From contig JADCAS010000020.1 in the NCBI GenBank assembly GCA_020401865.1, positions 1-64,000 on the forward strand: 64,000 nucleotides of DNA. The letters run 5' to 3'. A program made the translations under genes and the position numbers. Of this stretch, positions 47,551 to 55,912 are shown one piece after another; the first letter of the stretch is position 1; each line of letters begins with the position of its first letter. The stretch comes from Phenylobacterium sp. (GTDB taxonomy: Bacteria; Pseudomonadota; Alphaproteobacteria; Caulobacterales; Caulobacteraceae). The notes under the pieces were generated by a model that saw only the letters and a program-made list of their open reading frames with translations, made no database searches and had not been told where the DNA came from.

Positions 47551-48819
47551 ATGAGCGACGGAGCCGTTGACCTGAAGGCCGAGGCGCGCGCCCGGGCCTA
47601 TTCCATCCCCCTCGACGAGATCAACGTCGCCGACCCGGAACTCTTCCGGACCGACACCCATTGGGCCTATTTCGAGCGCCTCCGGAAGGAGGACCCCGTC
47701 CACCTTCATCCCGAGGGCCATCATGAGCAGGGGCCCTTCTGGTCGGTCACCAAGTACAACGACATCATGGCCGTGGACACCAACCACGGGGTCTTCTCCT
47801 CCGAGCCGGCGATCACCCTCTTCGATCCCGACGAGGACTTCACCCTGCCCATGTTCATCGCCATGGACCAGCCCAAGCACGACCTGCAGCGCAAGACGGT
47901 CAGCCCGATCGTCTCGCCTCAGAACCTGCACATGATGGAGCCTCTGATCCGCAGCCGGATCCAGAACACCCTGGACTCCCTGCCCATCGGCAAGCCCTTT
48001 GACTGGGTGGACACGGTGTCCATCGAGCTCACCACCCAGATGCTGGCCACCCTCTTCGACTTCCCCTTCGAGGACCGCCGCAAGCTGACCTTCTGGTCCG
48101 ACATCGCCACCGCCGACCTGACGTCCAAGCTCTTCAAGACGGACGATCCGGACACCGAGCGGAAGATGTATCTCTTCGAGTGCGTCGACTATTTCACCCG
48201 CCTCTGGAACGAGCGGGTCAACGCCGAGCCCAAGGGCGACCTCATCTCCATGCTCGCCCACGGGGAGGCCACGCGGAACATGGACCGCATGGAGTATCTG
48301 GGGAACCTGCTCCTGCTGATCGTCGGCGGCAATGACACCACCCGCAACACCATGACCGGGTCCGTCTACGCCATGAACCAGTTCCCGGACCAGTTCGCCA
48401 AGCTGAAGGCCAACCCGGACCTCATCCCCTCCATGGTTTCCGAGACCATCCGCTGGCAGACCCCCCTGGCCTACATGCGGCGCACCGCCCTGCAGGACTA
48501 CGAACTGGGCGGCAAGACCATCCGCAAGGGCGACAAGGTCGTCATGTGGTACGTCTCCGGCAACCGGGACGACGAAGTCATCGAGAACCCCAACAGCTAC
48601 ATCATCGACCGCGAGCGTCCGCGCCAGCACCTTTCCTTCGGTTTCGGCATCCACCGCTGCGTGGGTAACCGCCTGGCCGAACTGCAGCTGAAGATCCTCT
48701 GGGAAGAGATCCTCCAGCGCTTCCCGGAAATCCAGGTCGTCAGCGAGCCTGAGCGCGTCTTCTCGTCCTTCGTGAAGGGCTATGAGAGCATGCAGGTGGT
48801 GATCCCCTCCCGGCTCTAG
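47551..48819 (+). CDS. Cytochrome P450, CYP153 (alkane hydroxylase) type
   Basis: The 422-residue P450 resembles CYP153 terminal alkane hydroxylases. Key parts are PFWSVTKYNDIMAVDTNHGV, PMFIAMDQPKHDLQRKTVSP, the I-helix LLLIVGGNDTTRNTM, the ExxR in SETIRWQTPLAYMRRTA, and the heme loop FGFGIHRCVGNRLAELQ with Cys370. CYP153 usually works with a ferredoxin and reductase encoded nearby, but none is adjacent. It is followed by a dispersed repeat. Start 47551 follows AGAGGAG; the in-frame upstream extension is not protein-like. Confidence 0.88.
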   Translation: MSDGAVDLKAEARARAYSIPLDEINVADPELFRTDTHWAYFERLRKEDPVHLHPEGHHEQGPFWSVTKYNDIMAVDTNHGVFSSEPAITLFDPDEDFTLPMFIAMDQPKHDLQRKTVSPIVSPQNLHMMEPLIRSRIQNTLDSLPIGKPFDWVDTVSIELTTQMLATLFDFPFEDRRKLTFWSDIATADLTSKLFKTDDPDTERKMYLFECVDYFTRLWNERVNAEPKGDLISMLAHGEATRNMDRMEYLGNLLLLIVGGNDTTRNTMTGSVYAMNQFPDQFAKLKANPDLIPSMVSETIRWQTPLAYMRRTALQDYELGGKTIRKGDKVVMWYVSGNRDDEVIENPNSYIIDRERPRQHLSFGFGIHRCVGNRLAELQLKILWEEILQRFPEIQVVSEPERVFSSFVKGYESMQVVIPSRL

Positions 48820-48842
48820 GGAGGACGACCGCCAAGGTGGGT

Positions 48843-48950
48843 TGCCCCCTCACCCGGCTTCGCCGGGAGCTCCCCCTCGGGGGAGCAATGGCGCTCTAAT
48901 TCCTCCCCCGAGGGGGAGGTGGACCGCGCAGCGGGACGGAGGGGGTCAAC
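48843..48950 (-). repeat. Dispersed palindromic repeat, inverted orientation (copy F)
   Basis: Read on the minus strand this is the same element as copies B to E (GTTGACCCCCTCCGTCCCGC through GGGGGCAAC). Its central hairpins are CTCCCCCTCGGGGGAG and CTCCCCCGAGGGGGAG. It is the only copy in the reverse orientation and again lies between convergent genes. Confidence 0.85.
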
Positions 48951-48960
48951 CCCGCCCGGC

Positions 48961-50103
48961 CTAGGCGCCCTTTTCCAGCGCCCGCAGCAGGGCCAGGACG
49001 TCGGGGTCGCCGAAGGGCATGAGCTGGGTGAGCAGGACGCCCGCCTTGCCCGCCTCCGGATCGGCCCAGAAATAGGTGTTGAAGATCCCCGCCCAGTTCA
49101 GAGCCCCGGGCGTGCGGCCCTCCCTCGTCGCCTCCGGGGTGACGACGGTGGCGAGGCCATGCCCGGTGTGCATGTCCGGATAGAGGTCGAAGTCCGTGGT
49201 CAGGACGCCATTGGCCGTCTTGAAGGCCCCGGCCCGGAGCGACCCGGTCTGGACCTCGCTGAGGGACCGCACCGTCTCCGGCCTCAGCACCCGCGCCCCG
49301 TCCAGTTCGCCGCCGTTCAGCAGCATGCGCAGGAAGCGGATGTAGTCCGGCGCCGTGCCGTGCAGGCCGCCGCCGCCGGACAGCACCTCGGCCTCCGTCC
49401 CGCCGGGCGGGGTGGGCGCCGGGAAGAGCGTCCCCTCCACACGCAGGTGCGCCACGGCGCGGCGATCCGGGTCCACGGGGGTGAAGCCGGTGTCCGTCAT
49501 CCCCAGAGGCCCGAGGATGTACTCCCCAAGGTAGTCGTCCAGGCGCTGGCCGCTGGCCGCCTCCACCGCCAGGCCCGCCCAGTCGATTCCGATCCCGTAG
49601 GTCCAGGCCTCGCCGGGATCGTGCAGCAGGGGCAGGACATGGGCCGCCCGCGTCCCGCCGTTCGGGTCGGCCGCGCCGGTGGTCGCGTGCCATCGGGTCA
49701 GGTCGGCGCTGAGGAAGCCGTAGCCGAAGCCCGAGGTGTGGGTCAGGAGGTCCCGCAGGGTCGGGGAGCGCCGGGCGGGGCGCAGGCGCGGGGCGCCATC
49801 CTCGCCGAAGCCCTCCAGCACCTTCAGGTCCGCGAACTCCGGCAGGAGACCCGACAGGTCCCCATCCAGGCTCAGCCGGCCAGCTTCCACCTCCCTCAGG
49901 GCCGCGACCGAGACGATCGCCTTGGTCATGCTGGCCAGCCAGAAGAGGGTGTCCTGGGTCATGGCCGCGGGCTCGCCCGCCTGCCTCACCCCGGCCTCGC
50001 GCGTGTAGGTCACCCCGTCACGGTCCGCCACGGCGGCCACGGCGCCGGCAATGCGGCCGGAGGCGACCGCCGCCTCCAGCGCCTTCTCGAAGCCTGCGTA
50101 CAC
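48961..50103 (-). CDS. Serine hydrolase, beta-lactamase/family VIII esterase type
   Basis: The 380-residue protein has the SxxK nucleophile (LASMTKAIVSVAA), the second Tyr motif in WTYGIGIDWAGLAVEA and a GGGGLHGTAPDYIRFL loop. The Tyr motif reads Y-G-I, not Y-x-N, which is more like family VIII carboxylesterases than class C beta-lactamases. No signal peptide is seen, so it is probably cytoplasmic and an esterase. It lies 14 bp downstream of the acyl-CoA dehydrogenase gene on the same strand. Confidence 0.82.
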   Translation of the reverse strand: MYAGFEKALEAAVASGRIAGAVAAVADRDGVTYTREAGVRQAGEPAAMTQDTLFWLASMTKAIVSVAALREVEAGRLSLDGDLSGLLPEFADLKVLEGFGEDGAPRLRPARRSPTLRDLLTHTSGFGYGFLSADLTRWHATTGAADPNGGTRAAHVLPLLHDPGEAWTYGIGIDWAGLAVEAASGQRLDDYLGEYILGPLGMTDTGFTPVDPDRRAVAHLRVEGTLFPAPTPPGGTEAEVLSGGGGLHGTAPDYIRFLRMLLNGGELDGARVLRPETVRSLSEVQTGSLRAGAFKTANGVLTTDFDLYPDMHTGHGLATVVTPEATREGRTPGALNWAGIFNTYFWADPEAGKAGVLLTQLMPFGDPDVLALLRALEKGA

Positions 50104-50117
50104 GCCCGCCTCCCGGG

Positions 50118-51341
50118 TCAGAGGCCAAGCACCATCTTGGCCATGATGTTGTGCTGGATCTCGTTTGACCCCGCATAGATCGAGGTCTTGCGGTAGTTGA
50201 AGTAATGCGGCGCCAGGGTCGCGGCGTAGTCCGGGCCCGCGCGGGGCTCGTTCCGTTCGCCGCGGATCTCTGCCCAGGTGTCGCGCACGAAGGGCGCGGC
50301 GTAGACGCCCGCCGCCTCGAGGGCCAGCTCGGTGATCGCCTGCTGGGCCTGGCTGCCCTCCAGCTTGAACATGGAGGACACCGCCCCCAAGGTCTCACCC
50401 GTCACCCGGGCGCCGAAGACCCGCAGCTCGGTGGCGTTCAGCGTGTCGACCTTGATCTGCATCTCGGCCAGCTTGCGCCGGAAGGCGGGGTCATGGACCA
50501 GCTTGCCGCCGCCGTCAGAGGCCTGCAGAGAGGCGATGCGCTTGACCTTCTCCAGCTGGTGAGTGAGGCCCGGGGCGTAGGGATTGCCCCGCTCGAACTG
50601 CAGCAGGTACTTGGCGTAGGTCCAGCCTTGGCCCTCCTCGCCGATCCGGTTGGAGATCGGGACGCGCACGTTCTCGAAGAAGACCTGGTTGATCTCCTGT
50701 TCGCCCTCGGCGGGGCCGTCCAGGGTCGGCAGGGGCACGATGGAGATGCCGGGGGTCTTCATGTCCAGCAGCAGGAAGCTGATGCCCACCTGGCGGATGG
50801 CCTCGTTCGAGGTCCGCACCAGGCAGAACATCCAGTCCGCCCACTGGGCGTAGGTCGTCCAGATCTTCGAGCCGTTCAGGACGTAATGGTCGCCATCCCG
50901 CTCAGCCTTGAGCGACAGGGACGCCAGGTCCGACCCCGAGCCCGGCTCGGAATAGCCCTGGCACCACCAGACGTCGGTGGACAGGATCTTGGGTAGATGC
51001 TGGGCCTTCTGCTCAGGCGTACCGAAGGCCATGACCACCGGGGCGCACATGGTCAGCCCCATGTTCGAGGTCGAGGGCGCCCCCGCCAGGGCCATCTCCA
51101 TCTCGAAGATGTACTTGCGGCTGTGGCTCCAGCCCGTGCCGCCGTATTCCTCCGGCCAGTCCGGGGCGATCCAGCCCTTGTCATGCAGCCGCTTGAGCCA
51201 TCGGACCTGGCCGGCCTTGTCGATGTGGGCGTTCTTCGACTGGGCCATGCGCGCGCGCATGTCGTCATCGAAGGCTTCGGCGATAAAGGCGCGGACCTCG
51301 TCCCGGAAGGCGAGGTCCTCCTTGCTGAAGGCCAGGTCCAT
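50118..51341 (-). CDS. Acyl-CoA dehydrogenase
   Basis: The 407-residue FAD enzyme oxidises an acyl-CoA at the alpha-beta position. It has QGYSEPGSGSDLASLSLKAE, KIWTTYAQWADWMFCLVRTS, the GRAYE-like YAKYLLQFERGN and the C-terminal RKTSIYAGSNEIQHNIMAKM. The last motif, with YAGSNEIQ, holds the family signature. Chain length is unknown. It is followed after 14 bp by the esterase gene, and the ABM gene precedes it by 16 bp, so the three may be one operon. Confidence 0.93.
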   Translation of the reverse strand: MDLAFSKEDLAFRDEVRAFIAEAFDDDMRARMAQSKNAHIDKAGQVRWLKRLHDKGWIAPDWPEEYGGTGWSHSRKYIFEMEMALAGAPSTSNMGLTMCAPVVMAFGTPEQKAQHLPKILSTDVWWCQGYSEPGSGSDLASLSLKAERDGDHYVLNGSKIWTTYAQWADWMFCLVRTSNEAIRQVGISFLLLDMKTPGISIVPLPTLDGPAEGEQEINQVFFENVRVPISNRIGEEGQGWTYAKYLLQFERGNPYAPGLTHQLEKVKRIASLQASDGGGKLVHDPAFRRKLAEMQIKVDTLNATELRVFGARVTGETLGAVSSMFKLEGSQAQQAITELALEAAGVYAAPFVRDTWAEIRGERNEPRAGPDYAATLAPHYFNYRKTSIYAGSNEIQHNIMAKMVLGL

Positions 51342-51357
51342 GGTTCTCGTCTCCCGA

Positions 51358-51645
51358 TCAGACGCCGTCGAGGTATTCGATCTCGGGCCGGCCGCCCATG
51401 CAGGGACCCATCTTCGGGCCCGCCGCCTTGAAGTATTCCGTGCCGCCGTGGTGCTTCAGGGCCGCTTCATCGGCGTAGAGCTCCAGCACCTTGTAGACCT
51501 GCGGGTTCGAGCGGCTGCGGGTCAGCTGATAGGCGTGGCAGCCGGGCTCGTTGGCCCGCACCTGCTTGGCCAGTTCGGTGAAGATGGCCTCGAACTCCGC
51601 GTTCTTGCCTTCCGCCACGGTCAGGGTCGCGATGACGCCGATCAT
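51358..51645 (-). CDS. ABM-domain putative quinol monooxygenase
   Basis: The 95-residue protein is a single dimeric alpha-beta barrel (ABM) domain: IGVIATLTVAEGKNAEFEAI, then ANEPGCHAYQL and YKVLELYADEAALKHHGGTE. These domains catalyse cofactor-free oxygenation or serve as small binding proteins. The His pair KHHGGTEYF is typical. It is the first gene of the putative operon with acyl-CoA dehydrogenase and esterase. Confidence 0.85.
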   Translation of the reverse strand: MIGVIATLTVAEGKNAEFEAIFTELAKQVRANEPGCHAYQLTRSRSNPQVYKVLELYADEAALKHHGGTEYFKAAGPKMGPCMGGRPEIEYLDGV

Positions 51646-51750
51646 TCCGTTTCCTCCGTTTGTGTGAGGATGCGGACGGTAGAGGCGGCCCCGGCGGGCG
51701 GCAAGCCCCGCCGCAGCGTCACCCTGAGGGAATTCATCGGCGGACCGGCT

Positions 51751-52071
51751 TCAGCCGGCGCGGGTGTCTGGCCCGTTGCTGTCGGACCAGCCGTAGGCGA
51801 CCCACTGGTGGCCACCCACCCGATGGGCCTCGATCACGCCGTCGTCCCGCATCGGCCCGGCGGTCCGCCGCACCGGTTGCCGTCGGAAACGCCCGGCGAC
51901 GGCCGCCAGGCCCAGGAGGGCGGTCCCGACGACGGCCACCACCACCACAGTCGCGGCGGCGAAGAGGGCCGCGACGGCGGCCAGCAGCAATCCCGCCACA
52001 GCCGCCAGGACGGCGAGCACGGCCTTGGGACCGCGAAGCGAAGGGCTGGATCTGAAGTCGACCCGGATCAT
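51751..52071 (-). CDS. Small membrane protein, unknown function
   Basis: The 106-residue protein has one long hydrophobic region (AVLAVLAAVAGLLLAAVAAL and beyond) that probably forms two transmembrane helices, then a basic and hydrophilic C-terminus with HRVGGHQWVAYGWSDS. I do not recognise a family. ATG 52071 follows AGAGGAT; an upstream GTG at 52119 is an alternative. It may be co-transcribed from the upstream GH108-like gene, although 148 bp separate them. Confidence 0.5.
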   Translation of the reverse strand: MIRVDFRSSPSLRGPKAVLAVLAAVAGLLLAAVAALFAAATVVVVAVVGTALLGLAAVAGRFRRQPVRRTAGPMRDDGVIEAHRVGGHQWVAYGWSDSNGPDTRAG

Positions 52072-52219
52072 CTCATCCTCTGCCAGGGCCGCCGACAGAA
52101 CGTCGGACCGGCGCTTCACAGCATGTTGTGCGGCGGCGCGCCGGCGTCAATGGGAATCGGACTCGTTGCGCGCACAAGGGGGGCGTCGAGGCCCAGGGCG
52201 GAGGTCACCGGATGCAGGG

Positions 52220-52813
52220 TCAATGCGACGCCCGCCCGGAAGCCCGACGTTCCGGGAGGGCATTGCCGCGCCGCCTCAGGCCCAGTCGCCCGGCGATCTC
52301 CGCCAAACGCTCGTTCACGAAACGGGCCCGCAGGCCCGCCGGATTCGACCAGATTGCAGCCCTCAGCACAGGGGGACAGAGCACGCCGTCGGGCGCCAGC
52401 CAAAGGGCGCGCTGCAGGGCCTTGATCGCCGGGACCGGACCGGTGCTGACGGCCATGTCGAAGACCTCAAGGGCCACAGCCGGCGGCAGGTGATCGCATC
52501 CGGTGGAGGTCCAGAACATCAACCGATAGATGGGTCGGGCCCGGTCAGGCGTCAGGCGTTCTTCCGAGGCGGGAGAAGGGTCCGCTCCATTGCCCGCTTC
52601 GGGAGAGGCGACAGATCGGCCCCGCGGATCCATCAGCAGCCCGCCTTCGCCCTCGACAAGGGCCTGGAAGGCTGCCTCGAACGCGGAAAGCGACCGTTTC
52701 GCCCGAGGCGGGTTACGCCGCACAGCGCATTGGGCCGCCGACCTCGGCGTTGCAGGGTCGCCGCCCGCCAGGGCCTCCGTCCCGTCGCCGTATGCGACCC
52801 GTTCCATGTACAT
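52220..52813 (-). CDS. GH108-like (secretion activator) protein with altered active site
   Basis: The 197-residue protein resembles glycoside hydrolase 108/peptidoglycan-binding proteins. It has AFEAAFQALVEGEGGLLMDP at the catalytic position, RPIYRLMFWTSTGCDHLPPA then EVFDMAVSTGPVPAIKALQR, the typical core. The usual segment after EGG (a Gly-rich stretch ending in TKYGIT) is replaced by PRGRSVASPEAG, so catalysis may be lost or changed. Start 52813 follows GGAAGGG. It diverges from the Het-C-like secreted protein gene. Confidence 0.65.
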   Translation of the reverse strand: MYMERVAYGDGTEALAGGDPATPRSAAQCAVRRNPPRAKRSLSAFEAAFQALVEGEGGLLMDPRGRSVASPEAGNGADPSPASEERLTPDRARPIYRLMFWTSTGCDHLPPAVALEVFDMAVSTGPVPAIKALQRALWLAPDGVLCPPVLRAAIWSNPAGLRARFVNERLAEIAGRLGLRRRGNALPERRASGRASH

Positions 52814-53032
52814 GTGACGGTCCCTTCCGATCGAGAAATCAGACTGCGCGGATCGCACCCTTCCAATGCTTTCCCTGCCCCCGCGGCCGGCCAGGCCCCG
52901 AAGGAAAAAATCGTGAATGAGCGTGAAAAAAGCGTCGGGTCGCAGAGAATACGGGTTGGCTCGCGGGACGGGCGGCGAGAAAGTCCGTCAAGCCTGCACG
53001 CTGCGGCGAGGTCAAGGCGAAGGGGTCTCCGC

Positions 53033-54019
53033 ATGTTCACGAAAAGGATCTTCCGCAAAGACCCGCCCGCCCTGAGGCCTCCGTTTGAGCGTTGGCTTTT
53101 TCTCGGGCTCTGCGCGGCCCTGTCCCTCGGCCCGCTCCCCGCCAGGGCCTTCGATCCCTTCCCGGTCGAGGGCGGCCCGGGGGAGCACCGCCGGATCCTC
53201 GACGCGGCCCTGGGCTGTCCGGCCGGCGACGGCGCACACTGCTGGACTGTCGCGGCCCGCGATCGGCTTGAGCCCGCCCTTCGTCGCCCCGATATCACCG
53301 CCATCACCCTCTGGAACCCGGCCCACTGCGATGGCGGCGACCTTCCCGACGGCCGCGGCGCTGCGGCGCTATCCGCCTGCCGCGACTGGATTCGCGCCGA
53401 GCTGGACGCGGCGGTGGGGGCGGCGGACCGGCTCGTGGACGCCGACGGGACTCCGGTCCCGGTGCGAGGGCGGTGCGGCGCCTTCCTGGCGGGGGACACA
53501 GACCCCCTCTGCCGGGTGGACCACCACCTCGGGCGCGCCCTGCACGCGGCCCAGGACTTCTACGCCCACACCAACTGGACGGACCGGCCGCTTACACCCA
53601 CCGAGGTTTCGCTCCGCAGTCCGCAGGGGCTGGGCGGGACCGGCCCCATTCCCTGGCTGGCCCCCGATGACGCAGGATCGCCGCCTGCAGGCCTGATGTC
53701 CGGCTGTTTCCTCTTCTTCCCCGAAGGCCTGTTCTGCCAGGGTCGAACCCGTCACGAAGACCTGAACAAGGACCGCCGCCATGGGTCCGATACGCCCCCC
53801 GTCGGCGGGACCCCCCGCGGCGAGGTCGGGGGAAACTTCGCCAGGGCCTTCGACGCCGCCGCCGGCGAAACCGCCCGGATGTGGACCGACCTGGAAGCGC
53901 GCCTGGTCGCCACCTACGGAGGCGCCCGTGGGCGGGCCATGGCCTGCGTCCTTCGCACCGGGTCCGCCGCCAGCTGCGCCCCGGCCATTTCGATCCGCCC
54001 TCGACAGACGCCAGGATAG
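53033..54019 (+). CDS. Secreted Het-C-like protein
   Basis: The 328-residue protein has a signal peptide (WLFLGLCAALSLGPLPARAF) and the motif HHLGRALHAAQDFYAHTNW (residues about 164-182), then RTRHEDLNKDRRHGSD. This resembles the Het-C/VWA7 N-terminal fold, a relative of zinc-dependent phospholipase C. The two or three His of this segment could bind zinc. The function in bacteria is unknown. Start 53033 is chosen as the start of the signal peptide. Cys are frequent, consistent with a secreted disulfide-bonded protein. Confidence 0.6.
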   Translation: MFTKRIFRKDPPALRPPFERWLFLGLCAALSLGPLPARAFDPFPVEGGPGEHRRILDAALGCPAGDGAHCWTVAARDRLEPALRRPDITAITLWNPAHCDGGDLPDGRGAAALSACRDWIRAELDAAVGAADRLVDADGTPVPVRGRCGAFLAGDTDPLCRVDHHLGRALHAAQDFYAHTNWTDRPLTPTEVSLRSPQGLGGTGPIPWLAPDDAGSPPAGLMSGCFLFFPEGLFCQGRTRHEDLNKDRRHGSDTPPVGGTPRGEVGGNFARAFDAAAGETARMWTDLEARLVATYGGARGRAMACVLRTGSAASCAPAISIRPRQTPG

Positions 54020-54116
54020 GCAGCGGCAACGACAGCGGTCATTCGGCGGCCTGCCGTCGTCTATCGACCAGGTCGGGCTTCTCCCCGGCGACCTCTTGAC
54101 ATCTGCAAAATATTTA

Positions 54117-54131
54117 ATTAGGAGTCCTAAT
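54117..54131 (+). promoter_or_regulatory. Palindromic operator overlapping the marR ribosome-binding site
   Basis: ATTAGGAGTCCTAAT is a perfect 15-base palindrome. It contains the AGGAG ribosome-binding site and ends one base before the ATG at 54132. A TTGACA hexamer lies upstream at 54096-54101, but no clear -10 is seen. Its core TAGGAGTCCTA recurs at 54767-54777 in front of the next gene, in the same position. Autoregulation by the MarR protein is inferred. Confidence 0.65.
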
Positions 54132-54710
54132 ATGTCTCGTGATCAGCTCATCTACGGTCTAAGCCGTCTCGCCGCCCTGGCCCGCCAGGAAGACTGGAAG
54201 GTGGGCGAGGCGGCGGGTCTGACCCCAACCCAGGGAGATGCACTGCGACTGCTCGCCGATGCTCGTGACGGTCTGAGGCTGAAGGCTCTCGCCGCTCAAC
54301 TCAGCGTTCGCCCCTCCACGGCGAGCGACGCCGTGTCGGCCCTGGTCAGCAAGGGCCTCGCGGAGCGCCAGCCGGACCCGGACGAGAGGCGGGCGATCAG
54401 GATCGTCCTGTCCCCTTCGGGACGCGCCATGCTGGGGCGGCTTCCCGACGGCTTCACAGAGATCGTCAGCCTGCTGAGCGACCGGAGTGCTGAGGACTTG
54501 CACGGCATAGTGCTCCGGACGATCCGCGAACTCCAGCGGATGGGGCGGATCGCACCGCAGCGTCTTTGCATGACCTGTCGATACTTTGTGGCCAGCGACA
54601 GTCTGGACCGGTCGAGCGAGCATCACTGCCGATTGATGAATGCGCCCCTCCGAGAACCTGATCTGCGCATCAACTGTCCCGAACACGAGGAGGTGGCTTC
54701 CTCGTCCTGA
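54132..54710 (+). CDS. MarR-family regulator with C-terminal cysteine cluster
   Basis: The 192-residue protein has a MarR winged HTH (LTPTQGDALRLLADARDGLR, then AAQLSVRPSTASDAVSALVS, and RQPDPDERRAIRIVLSPSGR). A C-terminal extension of about 50 residues carries Cys146, Cys149, Cys166 and Cys182 with His164, 165 and 185. The pattern (CMTC, EHHC, NCPEH) could bind zinc or sense oxidants; ordinary MarR proteins lack it. Its own operator-like palindrome overlaps the ribosome-binding site. The cluster downstream encodes thiol proteins. Confidence 0.85.
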   Translation: MSRDQLIYGLSRLAALARQEDWKVGEAAGLTPTQGDALRLLADARDGLRLKALAAQLSVRPSTASDAVSALVSKGLAERQPDPDERRAIRIVLSPSGRAMLGRLPDGFTEIVSLLSDRSAEDLHGIVLRTIRELQRMGRIAPQRLCMTCRYFVASDSLDRSSEHHCRLMNAPLREPDLRINCPEHEEVASSS

Positions 54711-54766
54711 ACGCCCTTGGCTTGAACCAGGGTCGCGCGCACAGCGCATTCTGTGCCTCGTATTGT

Positions 54767-54777
54767 TAGGAGTCCTA
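54767..54777 (+). promoter_or_regulatory. Second copy of the TAGGAGTCCTA palindrome before the thioredoxin-like gene
   Basis: TAGGAGTCCTA repeats the core of the palindrome at 54117-54131. The AGGAG serves as ribosome-binding site and the palindrome ends two bases before the ATG at 54780, exactly as for marR. The conserved right arm (TCCTA) is not needed for translation, which favours a protein-binding site. It suggests that the regulator controls the operon start as well as its own gene. Confidence 0.6.
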
Positions 54778-54779
54778 CC

Positions 54780-55025
54780 ATGAAGTCCAAGGCGATTTTC
54801 TATCACGCGGGTTGCGGCGTCTGCATGGAGGCCGAGCAGGCCCTGACCAGGGCGCTCGATCCGCTGCGCTATGACGTCGAGATTGTCGATTTCAACTCCG
54901 CCCCGGATCGGGTGGCGGAGGCCGAGGCCGCTGGCGTGAAGTCGGTTCCCGCCTACGTGATCGATGGCCTGCCCTTCCACATCAACTTCGGCGCCTCGAT
55001 GGCGGCCGTGAAGGGAGACGCGTGA
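54780..55025 (+). CDS. Small thioredoxin/glutaredoxin-like protein
   Basis: The 81-residue protein reads AIFYHAGCGVCMEAEQALTR, with a CGVC redox motif at the first helix, and GVKSVPAYVIDGLPFHINFG, the cis-Pro strand. It lacks a signal peptide, so it should act in the cytoplasm on thiol-disulfide exchange. Family length is short, like the NrdH/thioredoxin-like type. The stop overlaps the ATG of the next gene (TGATG), coupling the two. Confidence 0.8.
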   Translation: MKSKAIFYHAGCGVCMEAEQALTRALDPLRYDVEIVDFNSAPDRVAEAEAAGVKSVPAYVIDGLPFHINFGASMAAVKGDA

Positions 55026-55825
55026 TGCACAGCAGAATCCTTATCGCGGGTGCGGCGGCGCTCTTCGCCGTCTCCGCGCAAGCCCACTCTCACCAAGGCC
55101 GTGACGCCCGGAAGTCCGACCCCGCCACAGAACGGATCGCGCCCTCGCATGAGCACAAGGGCGGCTTCAAGGCCGCGCCGAACACGGCGGTGCTGGCGCC
55201 GTTCGACATTGTCCACGCCAAGATCCGGACAGAGGGCAATGTCGCCATTTTCCACATGGCGGTGTCGGGACGCGCCGGCGTGACGCGTCCGACGTCCACC
55301 GGCAGGTTTGAGGGATCGAAGGTCTTCTCCTACGTCTGGCCGACGAGCATCGATGCGTATGAGGTCGGATTCGAGCGCGGGGCCGGCATCCTGGCCCTGG
55401 CGGTCACCTCGCATCCGGACTTCGATGACACCCCGCTCTTCGACGAGACACGCGACGGGAACCGCGCCAACGACGGGGGCGAATGGCACATGCACTGGGT
55501 CGTTCTGGGACCCGACGAGGCCTGCGGGCCCGGCGGCCTGAAGGTCAAGGACATCCCGGAAGGCGCCCGACCCAGGTTGCCCCGGACCTGGCCGGGAGTG
55601 CCCATCCTGATCGATAGCCCAGGTTGGCAGCCCCAATTCACCGGCGACACAGTCGAGGTGCGCGTCCCCTTCGACGACATCACGCCCGTGAAGTCCGCGA
55701 CATTCGACGGGGTGACCGCGGGGCTGCGCGTGAACGCCAGCGCACATGCGCCGCTTCTGTGTGTTGCAGATGTCTTTAAGATCGCCTCCGGCAATCTGAG
55801 CCTGCCCGGCAAGGTCGATCAGTAG
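55025..55825 (+). CDS. Exported protein of unknown function
   Basis: The 266-residue protein begins with a signal peptide (MHSRILIAGAAALFAVSAQA, then HSHQGRD). The mature part is beta-rich, His-rich near the N-terminus (HSHQG, PSHEHKGG), and contains GEWHMHWVVLGPDEACGPGG. I do not recognise a family. Placement between a thioredoxin-like gene and a TlpA-like gene suggests a periplasmic redox or metal partner; this is an inference. The alternative start is GTG 55022. Confidence 0.6.
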   Translation: MHSRILIAGAAALFAVSAQAHSHQGRDARKSDPATERIAPSHEHKGGFKAAPNTAVLAPFDIVHAKIRTEGNVAIFHMAVSGRAGVTRPTSTGRFEGSKVFSYVWPTSIDAYEVGFERGAGILALAVTSHPDFDDTPLFDETRDGNRANDGGEWHMHWVVLGPDEACGPGGLKVKDIPEGARPRLPRTWPGVPILIDSPGWQPQFTGDTVEVRVPFDDITPVKSATFDGVTAGLRVNASAHAPLLCVADVFKIASGNLSLPGKVDQ

Positions 55826-55856
55826 ACGCCCGTCATCCGCCTCCACCACTGACTGA

Positions 55857-55898
55857 GGGGCAAGGTGAGTCCGGTCTCATCTGGACCCACCTTGCCCC
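55857..55898 (+). promoter_or_regulatory. Stem-loop inside the redox operon
   Basis: Arms 55857-55872 (GGGGCAAGGTGAGTCC) and 55883-55898 (GGACCCACCTTGCCCC) pair over 16 positions with one mismatch, closing a 10-base loop. There is no U-run afterwards, so it is not a classical terminator. It lies between the exported protein and the next small gene, about 15 bases upstream of its start. It could be an attenuator, an RNA-processing site or a partial terminator that sets expression ratios. Confidence 0.6.
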
Positions 55899-55912
55899 GA
55901 GAGGCCAAATGC

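Noticed and set aside
52116..52403. Alternative minus-strand frame overlapping the GH108-like gene 3' end
   Set aside because: It overlaps the supported gene in another frame. Continuation by frameshift was considered but no sequence match supports it.
54096..54124. Complete sigma-70 promoter before marR
   Set aside because: TTGACA is present, but no good -10 is found at 16-18 bases, so only the palindrome was annotated.
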